The translations under genes were made by a program, and so were the position numbers. Positions 16,961 to 24,728 of a stretch of DNA of 64,000 bases are shown here, in pieces (within the stretch, counting starts at the first letter, position 1; every line of letters begins with the position of its first letter). This stretch comes from Sphingomonas phyllosphaerae FA2 (lineage in GTDB: Bacteria; Pseudomonadota; Alphaproteobacteria; Sphingomonadales; Sphingomonadaceae). The stretch lies in assembly GCF_000427645.1 (NCBI RefSeq), contig NZ_KE386571.1, positions 1,229,676 to 1,293,675 on the forward strand, written 5' to 3'. A model generated the notes under the pieces. It searched no databases. It was not told the DNA's origin and worked only from the letters and a program-made list of their open reading frames with translations.

Positions 16961-18495
16961 CCTCCTCGCTCGTCCACACCTGGCGGCTCCTGAAGTGGGG
17001 CCGGACGCTGGCGCGCCACGGCGCACTGCGTGGGCTGGAGCGCGATCTCAATACGCCGCCGCGGCTGCGCCGGTTGCTGCGCCTCGCGCGGCTGGGCGCG
17101 CGCGTGCCCGAGGTGCCGCGCTACGCCGATGCGTTCGAGGCACTGGGGCCGGCAGCGATCAAACTGGGCCAGACGCTCGCCACGCGCCCCGATCTGGTCG
17201 GCGATGCGGCGGCCGCCGACCTGTTGCGCTTGCAGGACGCGGTGCCGCCCGTCCCCTATGCGACGATCGCGCAGACGATGCGCGGCAGTTTCGGGCGACC
17301 GCTGGAGTCGCTGTTCACCGAGATCGAGGAAGTGCCGGTCGGCGCAGCGTCGATCGCGCAGGTTCACCGCGCGATCACCACCGACGGACGGCGCGTGGCG
17401 GTCAAGGTGCTGCGCCCCGGCGTCGAAGAGGATTTCGCGCGCGCGATCGAAACCTATGAGTGGGCCGCGGCGCAGATCGAGCCGATGAGCGGTGAGATCG
17501 CGCGGCTCCAGCCGCGGCTGGTGATCGAAACGTTCAAGCGCTGGACCGCGCGCGAGCTGAACTTCACGCGCGAGGCGGCATCGGCGTCCGAGCTGGCCGA
17601 GACGATGACCTCGGAGCCGAACTTCTTTGTCCCCGCGGTCGACTGGGCGCGCACCACCGGCAAGGTGCTGACGATCGAGTGGATCGACGGCATCAAATTG
17701 TCGGACCGCAAGGCGCTGGTCGCGGCGGGCTACGATTTGCCCGAGCTGGCGCGCGTGCTGGTCCATGCCTTTCTGCGCCAGGCGATCGCCGACGGCTTCT
17801 TCCATGCCGACATGCACCAGGGCAATCTGTTCGCGCTGCCCGGCAATTGCGTCGCCGCGATCGACTTCGGGATCATGGGGCGGATCGACCGGCGCGCGCG
17901 CGTCTGGCTTGCCGAGATCCTCTACGGCCTGATCACCGGCAATTACCGGCGCGTCGCCGAGATTCATTTCGAGGCGCAATATGTCCCCTCGCACCACAGC
18001 GTCGAGGAGTTCGCGACCGCGTTGCGCGCGGTTGGCGAGCCGATGCGCGGCCTGCCGGTGAAGGACATGTCGATCGGGATGATGCTCGACGGCCTGTTCG
18101 GGATCACGCGCGACTTCGACATGGTGACGCAGCCGCACCTGCTGTTGTTGCAAAAGACGATGGTGATGGTCGAGGGAGTCGCCACCGGGCTCGATCCCGA
18201 CATCAACCTCTGGGTGACCGCCGCGCCGCTGGTCGAGGACTGGATCCGCACCGAGCTGGGGCCGGAGGCGGCGATCGCCGACCGGTTGGTCGCGGATGTG
18301 CGGACGCTGGCGCGGTTGCCCGAGCTGGTGCGACGGATCGAGGCGCGCTTCCCCGCCCCCGGCGGCGCACCACCGCGCCCGCCGCTGCGTGAGATCGAAC
18401 GCGTTCGCGTCGGCGGCGGGTGGCGCTACGCACTGGTCGGCGCGCTCGGCGTGCTGGCGGGCGTCGCGGGCATGATGCTGGCGGGCGGATGGTAG
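16957..18495 (+). CDS. ubiB: 2-polyprenylphenol hydroxylase accessory kinase-like protein UbiB
   Basis: A 512-residue member of the atypical kinase ADCK/UbiB family required for ubiquinone synthesis. Characteristic features: the AAIKLGQTLATRPDL segment (KxGQ motif), the Ala-rich nucleotide loop in VPVGAASIAQVHRA, RVAVKVLRPGVEEDF, FFHADMHQGNLFAL and the IDFGIMGRID metal-binding stretch. Two C-terminal hydrophobic segments anchor it in the membrane. The start is TTG at 16957 (TTGA overlap with ubiE). It overlaps the following membrane-protein gene by 7 nt. Confidence 0.96.
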   Translation: MTSSLVHTWRLLKWGRTLARHGALRGLERDLNTPPRLRRLLRLARLGARVPEVPRYADAFEALGPAAIKLGQTLATRPDLVGDAAAADLLRLQDAVPPVPYATIAQTMRGSFGRPLESLFTEIEEVPVGAASIAQVHRAITTDGRRVAVKVLRPGVEEDFARAIETYEWAAAQIEPMSGEIARLQPRLVIETFKRWTARELNFTREAASASELAETMTSEPNFFVPAVDWARTTGKVLTIEWIDGIKLSDRKALVAAGYDLPELARVLVHAFLRQAIADGFFHADMHQGNLFALPGNCVAAIDFGIMGRIDRRARVWLAEILYGLITGNYRRVAEIHFEAQYVPSHHSVEEFATALRAVGEPMRGLPVKDMSIGMMLDGLFGITRDFDMVTQPHLLLLQKTMVMVEGVATGLDPDINLWVTAAPLVEDWIRTELGPEAAIADRLVADVRTLARLPELVRRIEARFPAPGGAPPRPPLREIERVRVGGGWRYALVGALGVLAGVAGMMLAGGW

Positions 18496-19535
18496 CCGCG
18501 CCGGGGCGAACCGGAACAGCCTCGCGCTGGCTGGTGACCCCCGACCGGCTGGTCGGGATCGGTCGCGTCTCGGCGCGCCTGGCATTGGCCGGATTGCTGG
18601 TGGCGGTGCTCGCCACCGCAATGTTCGTGCCCACCGCGATCACGCCACCCGAGTTCCTGCACGACGCGATCGTCGCGACGCTGCGACACGGCGGGGATTA
18701 TTATGACGCGGCGCGCGACCTGCTGCGCACCGAACCCGATGCGCGCGCCGCGCGGGCGCTGCCATCGACGCTGGCCGTCGTGGCGGCAGCGCTGCCGGTG
18801 TGGGGGCTGACGGCGCTGGTCGCGGCGGGATTGACGACGCTGCTGTGGATCGGGGGCTTGCGGCTTGGCGCGTTGCTGGCGCGAAGCGCGGGGGCGCTGC
18901 TGATAGTCAGCCTGCTCGGCTTCGGGATCGTCGCGACGGCCGCTCTGTGGCTGGCCGCGCCGCATGCGGCTGCGGCGGCGTTGCTGTCCGCGATCGCAGT
19001 GGTGGCGCGCGCGCGTGGGCGCGTGACGGCGGCGGTAGCGGTCGCCTGCGCGGCGGCGCTGATCGACCCAGCCGCGCTGATGACACTGGCGGTGATGGCG
19101 GCAATGGCGCTGCTCGACGGCGACCGGCGCGAGCCGCTGCTCTGGCTGGTCGGGCTGGGCATTGCCGCGCTCGCCTTCGCCCTGCATCTGCACGCGCTCC
19201 GGCCGACGCCCGCTCACGCCACCCCGCTGATTGCGGATCACGCCGTGGCGCGGCTGATCGGCGCGGCTTTTCCCGATGTACCGGGCGCGATTGCCGCACC
19301 GCTGGTAGTGCTCGCCGCATTCGGCTGGGCGACTGTCACCGATCCGCTCGGGCTGCGTGTCGTTGCCCTGCTGGTCGCAAGTGTCGCGCTCGATAGTATG
19401 CTGGGATGGCGCTCGGCGACGCTGGCGATCCCGCTGGTCGCGCCGGGTCTGGCGCTCGTCCCCGCGGCGATTGCGACTCTGGCGCGCGCGGCGCTCGACC
19501 GACGCCGCATCACCGTGACGAGGGTAACGCGATGA
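18489..19535 (+). CDS. Polytopic membrane protein of unknown function
   Basis: A 348-residue protein with roughly eight to ten hydrophobic segments and few charges, so an integral inner-membrane protein. After the first helix comes EFLHDAIVATLRHGGDYYDA, an acidic loop that loosely resembles the first periplasmic loop of GT-C glycosyltransferases such as ArnT, but no firm family match can be made. The ATG at 18489 overlaps the ubiB end by 7 nt and the stop overlaps coaBC by four (ATGA). It is therefore translationally locked between ubiquinone and coenzyme A genes; its own role is unknown. Confidence 0.78.
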   Translation: MVAAPGRTGTASRWLVTPDRLVGIGRVSARLALAGLLVAVLATAMFVPTAITPPEFLHDAIVATLRHGGDYYDAARDLLRTEPDARAARALPSTLAVVAAALPVWGLTALVAAGLTTLLWIGGLRLGALLARSAGALLIVSLLGFGIVATAALWLAAPHAAAAALLSAIAVVARARGRVTAAVAVACAAALIDPAALMTLAVMAAMALLDGDRREPLLWLVGLGIAALAFALHLHALRPTPAHATPLIADHAVARLIGAAFPDVPGAIAAPLVVLAAFGWATVTDPLGLRVVALLVASVALDSMLGWRSATLAIPLVAPGLALVPAAIATLARAALDRRRITVTRVTR

Positions 19536-20710
19536 GCCGGATCCTGTTGATCGTCGGCGGCGGCATCGCCGCTTACAAGGCGTGCGAGCTGATCCGGGCG
19601 CTGCGCGGCGCAGGGCACGAGGTGCGCTGCGTCTTGACAGATGGCGGCGCGCATTTCGTGACCGCGATGACGCTGGCGGCGCTGAGCGAGAAAAAGGTCC
19701 ATACCACCTTGTGGGACCTGAAGGACGAGGCGGAGATGGGCCATATCCGATTGAGCCGCGAGGCCGATCTGGTGGTGGTCTGCCCCGCGACGGCCGATCT
19801 GATCGCGCGGATGGCGGGTGGTCTCGCCAACGATCTCGCGACGACGCTGCTGCTCGCCACCGACAAGCCGGTGCTGGTCGCGCCGGCGATGAACGTCCGC
19901 ATGTGGCTGCATCCGGCGACGCAGCGCAACGTCGCCCAACTGCGCAGTGACGGCGTGACGGTGATGGCGCCCGACGAGGGCGCGATGGCGTGCGGCGAAT
20001 ATGGCCCCGGCCGCCTTCCCGAGATTCCGGCGATCGTCGCGAGAATCGCGGCAGCCCTTACGCCGCAGCGGCGCACGCTGGAGGGACGGCATGTGGTCGT
20101 CACCGCCGGGCCGACGCACGAGCCGATCGATCCGGTGCGCTACATCGCCAATCGGTCTTCAGGGAAGCAGGGCTTTGCGATTGCCGCAGCCCTCGCGCGA
20201 CGGGGCGCGCGGGTGACGCTGATCGCCGGCCCTGTGGACCTGCCGACACCTGCGGATGTCATCCGTCAAAATGTTGAAACGGCGTCGGAAATGGCAAGGG
20301 CCGTCCAAGAGGCACTGCCCGCCGATGCCGCGGTCATGGTCGCTGCGGTCGCCGACTGGCGCACCGTCACCGTCGCCGCGCAGAAGCTGAAAAAGGGTGA
20401 CGACGCCCCCGCCCCGCTTCAACTCGCCCGCAATGTGGACATTCTCGCCACGCTGGCGCATGATCCACGTCGGCCGCGATTGCTGATCGGATTTGCGGCC
20501 GAAACCGAACAGGTGCTCGACCATGCGCAGGCCAAGCGGCGGCGCAAGGGTGCCGACTGGATCGTCGCGAACGACGTCTCTGGCGACGTCATGGGCGGCG
20601 ATGCCAACACCGTCCACCTCGTGACCGCCGATGGCATCGAAAGCTGGGAACGCCTGCCAAAAATCGATGTCGCCGAACGACTTGCCGACAGGATTGCCGA
20701 TGCGCTCTGA
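19532..20710 (+). CDS. coaBC: Bifunctional phosphopantothenoylcysteine decarboxylase/synthetase
   Basis: A 392-residue fusion making 4'-phosphopantetheine for coenzyme A. The CoaC part has the flavin fold start [45 protein letters not shown] (PAMN motif) and the flexible flap [13 protein letters not shown]. The CoaB part follows with [20 protein letters not shown] and the Lys-containing KLKKG motif. The ATG at 19532 overlaps the preceding stop; the dut start lies inside its last codons, overlapping by 11 nt. Confidence 0.97.
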   Translation: MSRILLIVGGGIAAYKACELIRALRGAGHEVRCVLTDGGAHFVTAMTLAALSEKKVHTTLWDLKDEAEMGHIRLSREADLVVVCPATADLIARMAGGLANDLATTLLLATDKPVLVAPAMNVRMWLHPATQRNVAQLRSDGVTVMAPDEGAMACGEYGPGRLPEIPAIVARIAAALTPQRRTLEGRHVVVTAGPTHEPIDPVRYIANRSSGKQGFAIAAALARRGARVTLIAGPVDLPTPADVIRQNVETASEMARAVQEALPADAAVMVAAVADWRTVTVAAQKLKKGDDAPAPLQLARNVDILATLAHDPRRPRLLIGFAAETEQVLDHAQAKRRRKGADWIVANDVSGDVMGGDANTVHLVTADGIESWERLPKIDVAERLADRIADAL

Positions 20711-21149
20711 ACCGATCAGGATCGCGCTGCGCCGCTTGCCGCATGGCGAGGGCTTGCCGCTCCCCGCTTACGCCACCACAGGTGCCGCCGGGATGGACGT
20801 GGTCGCCGCCGAGGACGTGACGCTCCCCCCCGGCGGACGCGCCGCAGTCGCGACCGGTTTCGCGATCGCGATTCCCGAAGGGTTCGAGGTGCAGGTCCGC
20901 CCGCGCTCTGGCCTGGCGTTGAAACATGGCATCACCTGCCTCAACACGCCCGGCACGATCGATGCGGATTATCGGGGCGAAATCAAGGTGATCCTCGCCA
21001 ATCTTGGCACCGAACCTTTCGACGTTCGACGCGGCGAGCGGATAGCGCAACTCGTCCCCGCCGCGGTCACCGCGGCGGCGATCGTCGAGGTCGAGACGCT
21101 CGACGAGACTGACCGCGGGAGTGGCGGCTTCGGGTCGACGGGCAGATGA
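20700..21149 (+). CDS. dut: dUTP diphosphatase
   Basis: A 149-residue trimeric dUTPase converting dUTP to dUMP and pyrophosphate, keeping uracil out of DNA and feeding dTMP synthesis. The five family motifs are visible: [46 protein letters not shown], and the C-terminal [10 protein letters not shown] arm that closes the active site. It starts within the 3' end of coaBC, a common arrangement in alphaproteobacteria. The stop overlaps the next gene by four bases (ATGA). Confidence 0.97.
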   Translation: MRSEPIRIALRRLPHGEGLPLPAYATTGAAGMDVVAAEDVTLPPGGRAAVATGFAIAIPEGFEVQVRPRSGLALKHGITCLNTPGTIDADYRGEIKVILANLGTEPFDVRRGERIAQLVPAAVTAAAIVEVETLDETDRGSGGFGSTGR

Positions 21150-21508
21150 TCCTCGCCGCGCTCCTGCTGCTCGGGCAGGCGCCCTCGCTCAATCCGCCGA
21201 CCGACTGGGCGCCGCTGCCTCGCTTGCAGCTCGGTCTGGCTGCCGCGCCGCCTACGCAACTCACCGAATTCGTGCGGCGCGAGGTGCTGGCGGCGCGATG
21301 TGAGCTTTCGCCCGAAGAACGGATGCTCGACCTCGTCGTGCTCGTCACGCAGGCCGGTCAGGTGCGCCGGATCGTGCCGCGCGCGATCGGTTGTCCGTCG
21401 GTCGAGCAATTCGCCGCCGGGATCGTCTTGCGCGCGGCCCGCGACAAGACGCGGCCGGTCGCCGCCGACACCTGGTACGTCACCACGGTCGCGCTGACGC
21501 TGCCGTAA
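21146..21508 (+). CDS. Exported protein of unknown function
   Basis: A 120-residue protein with a short hydrophobic N-terminus ([13 protein letters not shown]) that looks like a signal peptide or anchor. The mature part has two cysteines (in ARCELSP and AIGCPSVEQ) that could form a disulfide. The pattern [17 protein letters not shown], then [14 protein letters not shown], then [12 protein letters not shown] loosely recalls the C-terminal domain of TonB-like proteins, but this is only an impression. It is tightly coupled to dut (ATGA overlap) and to the ThiF-type gene (TAATG). No function can be assigned. Confidence 0.65.
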   Translation: MILAALLLLGQAPSLNPPTDWAPLPRLQLGLAAAPPTQLTEFVRREVLAARCELSPEERMLDLVVLVTQAGQVRRIVPRAIGCPSVEQFAAGIVLRAARDKTRPVAADTWYVTTVALTLP

Positions 21509-22269
21509 TGCTCGGCCCCGACGAACTCGCCCGCTATGCGCGGCACATCGTGTTGCAAGAGATCGGCGGCAGCGGGCAGTTACGCCTGGCGCGCGCACAC
21601 GTTCTCGTCATCGGCGCCGGCGGGATTGGATCGCCCGTGATCCAGTATCTCGCGGCGGCCGGCGTCGGTCGACTGACGATCGTCGACGATGATCGCGTCG
21701 ATCTGAGCAATCTGCAACGACAGACCTTGTTCGTGACCACCGACATCGGCCGTCCAAAGGCGGAGGCGGCCGCCGAGCTCGTCACCCGCCTCAACCCGCA
21801 CGTTGTAGCCCATGCTGTCGTCGCGCGGGTTGGCAGCGAGACTATCGGCGCATTGCTGGAGGATGCGCCATCGGTGATCGTCGACGGCTGCGACAATTTC
21901 GACACGCGGTTGCTCGTCGCCGATTCCGCGCTCGCGCGCCGCATCCCGCTGGTGTCGGCGGCGGTCGGACGGTTCGAGGGACAGCTTGGTGTCTATCGCG
22001 GCTGGGAAGCGGACAAGCCCTGCTACCGCTGCTTCGTCGGCGACGCGCCCGCGCGTGATGCGCTGACCTGCGCCGAGGAAGGCGTGCTCGGCCCGGTGAC
22101 CGGGATCGTCGGCAGCATGGCCGCGCTGGAGGCGATCCGCCAGATCGCGCCGTTCGGCGACGACAGCGCCGGGCGGCTCATGCTGCTCGACTTCCTCTCG
22201 CTGCGGTTTCGCACGCTGGCGCTGCCGCCCGATCCCGCGTGTCGCGCATGCGGCGCGACACGCGGGTAA
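21508..22269 (+). CDS. moeB: ThiF/MoeB/HesA-family adenylyltransferase
   Basis: A 253-residue E1-like enzyme that adenylates the C-terminal glycine of a ubiquitin-like sulfur carrier (MoaD or ThiS). Visible: the start ELARYARHIVLQEIGGSGQ, nucleotide loop GAGGIGSPVIQYLAAAGVG, DDDRVDLSNLQRQTLF, the magnesium region DGCDNFDTR, and zinc-binding CYRC and CRAC pairs. No rhodanese domain is present. MoeB and ThiF cannot be separated from sequence alone. It is the last gene of the ubiE-to-moeB run and ends three bases from convergent galU. Confidence 0.88.
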   Translation: MLGPDELARYARHIVLQEIGGSGQLRLARAHVLVIGAGGIGSPVIQYLAAAGVGRLTIVDDDRVDLSNLQRQTLFVTTDIGRPKAEAAAELVTRLNPHVVAHAVVARVGSETIGALLEDAPSVIVDGCDNFDTRLLVADSALARRIPLVSAAVGRFEGQLGVYRGWEADKPCYRCFVGDAPARDALTCAEEGVLGPVTGIVGSMAALEAIRQIAPFGDDSAGRLMLLDFLSLRFRTLALPPDPACRACGATRG

Positions 22270-22272
22270 GGA

Positions 22273-23142
22273 TCAGCCGAGCCGCGCTTCCGCGAAGGCG
22301 CGCACCGCCGGACCGATATCGCCACGCGCCATCGCCAGCGCGAGATTGGCGGTGACAAAGCCGGTCTTGTCGCCGCAATCGAACCGCTCACCATTGAAGG
22401 TGAAGCCGTGGAACGGCTGCTGCCCGATCAGCTTGGCCATGGCGTCGGTCAGCTGGATCTCGCCGCCGGCGCCTTTTTCCTTGGCGTCGAGGATCTTCAT
22501 TACCTCGGGCTGTAGGATGTAGCGGCCGGGAATCATCAGGTTCGACGGCGCGCTGCCCTTGGCGGGCTTTTCGACCAGCGCCGTCACCTCGGTCAGTGCA
22601 CCGTCGCGGGCGCCCGGCGAGATGATGCCGTATTTGTCGGTTTCCTCAGGCGCGACTTCCAGCGCGCCGATGACGTTGCCGCCGACCTTGTCATAGGCCT
22701 GCACCATCTGCGCCATGAAGTTCGGCGTGCCGACCATCAGCTCGTCGGGCAGCAGCACCGCGAACGGCTCGTCACCGACGATGTCGCGCGCGCACCACAC
22801 CGCATGGCCGAGCCCGAGCGGCTCCTGCTGGCGGACATAGACCGGCGAACCGGGCTGCTGGCGGATGTTCTCGATCACCGACAGGCTCTTGCCGCGGGCG
22901 CGCATCGTCGTTTCGAGTTCGAACGAGATGTCGAAATGGTCCTCCAGCGCGCCCTTGCCGCGCCCGGTGACGAAGATGATCTGCTCGATCCCTGCCTCCA
23001 GCGCTTCCTCGACTGCGTACTGGATCAGCGGCTTGTCGACGACCGTCAGCATCTCCTTGGGCATCGCCTTGGTGGCGGGCAGGAAACGGGTGCCGAGCCC
23101 CGCCACTGGGAAAATCGCCTTGCGTACCGGCTTGATGGTCAT
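22273..23142 (-). CDS. galU: UTP--glucose-1-phosphate uridylyltransferase
   Basis: A 289-residue nucleotidyltransferase making UDP-glucose for exopolysaccharide, lipopolysaccharide and glycolipid synthesis. The N-terminal signature is AIFPVAGLGTRFLPATKAMP followed by KEMLTVVDKPLIQYAVEEAL; the VLLPDELM and VEKPAKGSAPSNLMIPGRY motifs are also typical. ATG 23142 is chosen because AGGAGG lies 6 nt upstream; the longer in-frame extension has no similarity to GalU. It is divergent from the phosphatase gene at 23309. Confidence 0.96.
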   Translation of the reverse strand: MTIKPVRKAIFPVAGLGTRFLPATKAMPKEMLTVVDKPLIQYAVEEALEAGIEQIIFVTGRGKGALEDHFDISFELETTMRARGKSLSVIENIRQQPGSPVYVRQQEPLGLGHAVWCARDIVGDEPFAVLLPDELMVGTPNFMAQMVQAYDKVGGNVIGALEVAPEETDKYGIISPGARDGALTEVTALVEKPAKGSAPSNLMIPGRYILQPEVMKILDAKEKGAGGEIQLTDAMAKLIGQQPFHGFTFNGERFDCGDKTGFVTANLALAMARGDIGPAVRAFAEARLG

Positions 23143-23308
23143 TCGGTCCTCCTGTTGGCGCCGGCTCTCTACCGGGGGGCGGCAAGGATCGCAATTCGTT
23201 AGCGTAACGGTTCGGATCCCGCGCGGCAGGCAGGGTGATGCTTGCGGTGACGGGACGATCGGCCTAAGCACCCGCTCCATCCCGACATCGCTGGTCTTTG
23301 CGTTTTCC

Positions 23309-24067
23309 ATGCTCAAGAAGCTGCTTCGTTCGTCCCGTGTCGCCGCCACGCCCACCTTCGCCCCGGCGACGGGCACCCGCATCTACGCCGTCGGCGACAT
23401 TCACGGCTGCCGTGACGAGCTGGAGCGATTGCTGGCGATGATCGATGCCGATGATGCGAGGCGCGCGCCGGCCGAGACGACCTTGATCTTCCTCGGCGAT
23501 CTGGTCGATCGCGGCCCCGATTCGGCCGGCGTGGTCGAGCGACTGCTGACCCTGTCGCAGCAGCGACCGCGGGTCCGCTTCCTCAAGGGCAATCACGAGG
23601 AGCTGTTCCTGCACGCGCTGGACGGCGCGAAGGACGCGCTGCGGATGTTCTGCCGCGTCGGCGGCAAGGAAACCGTGCTCAGCTACGGCATCGACCGCGC
23701 CGACTATGATTCGCTCGACTATCCGCAGCTTGCCGAGCGGTTGGCGGCGCTGGTGCCGCCTGCGCACCGGTCGTTCCTCGAAGGGTTCGAGGACATGATC
23801 GTGTCTGGCGACTACGCCTTCGTTCATGCCGGCGTTCGCCCGGAATTGCCGCTCGACGAACAGAAGCCGAGCGACTTGCGCTGGATCCGCGACAGCTTCC
23901 TCGGATACCGCGGCGCACTGCCGAAGATGATCGTCCACGGACACACGATTACACCGGAAGTCGATCGTCGCGCGAACCGGATCGGCGTTGATACAGGCGC
24001 TTATGCCTCGGGAAAGCTGACCGCGCTCGGCATCGAGGATCGTGAAACATGGATCCTGAACACATGA
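23309..24067 (+). CDS. Calcineurin-like metallophosphoesterase (serine/threonine phosphatase type)
   Basis: A 252-residue phosphatase with the full metallophosphoesterase motif set: YAVGDIHGCRDEL (DxH), FLGDLVDRGPDS (GDxxDRG), FLKGNHEEL (GNHE), FVHAGVRPE and VHGHTITPE. This arrangement is typical of bacterial protein serine/threonine phosphatases and related Ap4A hydrolases; the substrate cannot be decided here. Two metal ions are bound in this family. It starts MLKKLLRSSR, a basic N-terminus without a signal peptide. It may share a promoter region with divergent galU. Confidence 0.88.
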   Translation: MLKKLLRSSRVAATPTFAPATGTRIYAVGDIHGCRDELERLLAMIDADDARRAPAETTLIFLGDLVDRGPDSAGVVERLLTLSQQRPRVRFLKGNHEELFLHALDGAKDALRMFCRVGGKETVLSYGIDRADYDSLDYPQLAERLAALVPPAHRSFLEGFEDMIVSGDYAFVHAGVRPELPLDEQKPSDLRWIRDSFLGYRGALPKMIVHGHTITPEVDRRANRIGVDTGAYASGKLTALGIEDRETWILNT

Positions 24068-24142
24068 TGCACCGCGGCAATCCGCGCTTGCATTTTGCGC
24101 ACGCGCGGCTATGAGATGGCCTGCACGCAAAGGGAGTTCATC

Positions 24143-24388
24143 ATGCGTATTGCGAAGTATATGCTCGCTGCTGCTGCCGCCACGATGGCGGTTGCTCCGG
24201 CGATGGCTGCGCCCGCCAACTCGGCGGCGAGCCTGTCGGTCGCCAAGTCGGTTCGCGCTTCGGCCCCGTCGGCCAAGAAGAACGAGCTGGCCGGTGGCGG
24301 CGTGATCGTTGCGGTTCTGGCGGCTGCGGCTGTTGTGGCCGGCATCGTCGTCGTCGCTGACGAAGACGACAGCTCGGACAGCAACTAA
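24143..24388 (+). CDS. Small secreted or membrane protein with an acidic tail
   Basis: An 81-residue protein with a clear signal peptide (MRIAKYMLAAAAATMAVAPA, cleavage after about residue 22), a short Ala/Ser/Lys-rich middle, a second hydrophobic stretch (about 52-72) and a very acidic end DEDDSSDSN. It is likely a small inner-membrane protein with the acidic tail on one face. The ribosome site AAGGGAG is 7 nt upstream of ATG 24143 and a strong terminator follows the stop, so it is a complete monocistronic, probably well expressed unit. I do not recognise a characterised family. Confidence 0.8.
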   Translation: MRIAKYMLAAAAATMAVAPAMAAPANSAASLSVAKSVRASAPSAKKNELAGGGVIVAVLAAAAVVAGIVVVADEDDSSDSN

Positions 24389-24415
24389 GCTGACCTGACT
24401 CCTTCGGGGGTAAGG

Positions 24416-24444
24416 AATAGCGGCCTTCGGGCCGCTATTTTTTT
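24416..24444 (+). terminator. Strong Rho-independent terminator
   Basis: AATAGCGGCC (24416-24425) pairs with GGCCGCTATT (24430-24439) around a TTCG tetraloop, followed by a run of T. It lies 27 nt after the stop of the 81-residue gene. Confidence 0.95.
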
Positions 24445-24609
24445 GTCTGTTGTCCGGCGGGTTATTTAGACGCCTGAGATCGTAGGCTTGGCTGGTGGCG
24501 TGGACGGAGACGCGCGGTACCGGACCAACTCCGTTTCGAGGGAGTCCAGCGTTGGTCTGGACGTCGGTCCGATGTCTGCATTGGTACTTAAAGTCGCCAC
24601 CGACTAGAC
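24445..24609. other. Gene-free stretch with hairpin potential
   Basis: No gene is evident. GACCAAC (24523-24529) can pair with GTTGGTC (24551-24557), enclosing TCC/GGA pairing around a GTTTCGA loop, and AGTCG/CGACT can pair at about 24591-24604. The 3' end adjoins a family A repeat. This could be a small structured RNA or remnant sequence; no promoter is clear. Confidence 0.35.
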
Positions 24610-24684
24610 GTCATTGCGAGCGCAGCGAAGCAATCCAGGGCTGCACCGAGACGCCCTGGATTGCTTCGCTACGCTCGCAATGAT
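24610..24684. repeat. Family A intergenic inverted repeat, copy 3
   Basis: The best-conserved copy: GTCATTGCGAGCGCAGCGAA at the left and TTGCTTCGCTACGCTCGCAA at the right, with inner arms GCAATCCAGGG and CCCTGGATTGC. It lies in the gap between the converging 81-residue gene and the acyl-CoA dehydrogenase gene. Confidence 0.92.
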
Positions 24685-24728
24685 GGGAATGCGGGCCGTG
24701 CTTCCTCGCGCACGCCCGCAGCCCTACA

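Noticed and set aside
23160..23240. A GGTTCGGATCC stretch resembling a tRNA T-loop
   Set aside because: No acceptor, D or anticodon stems can be folded around it; it lies in the galU/phosphatase promoter gap.
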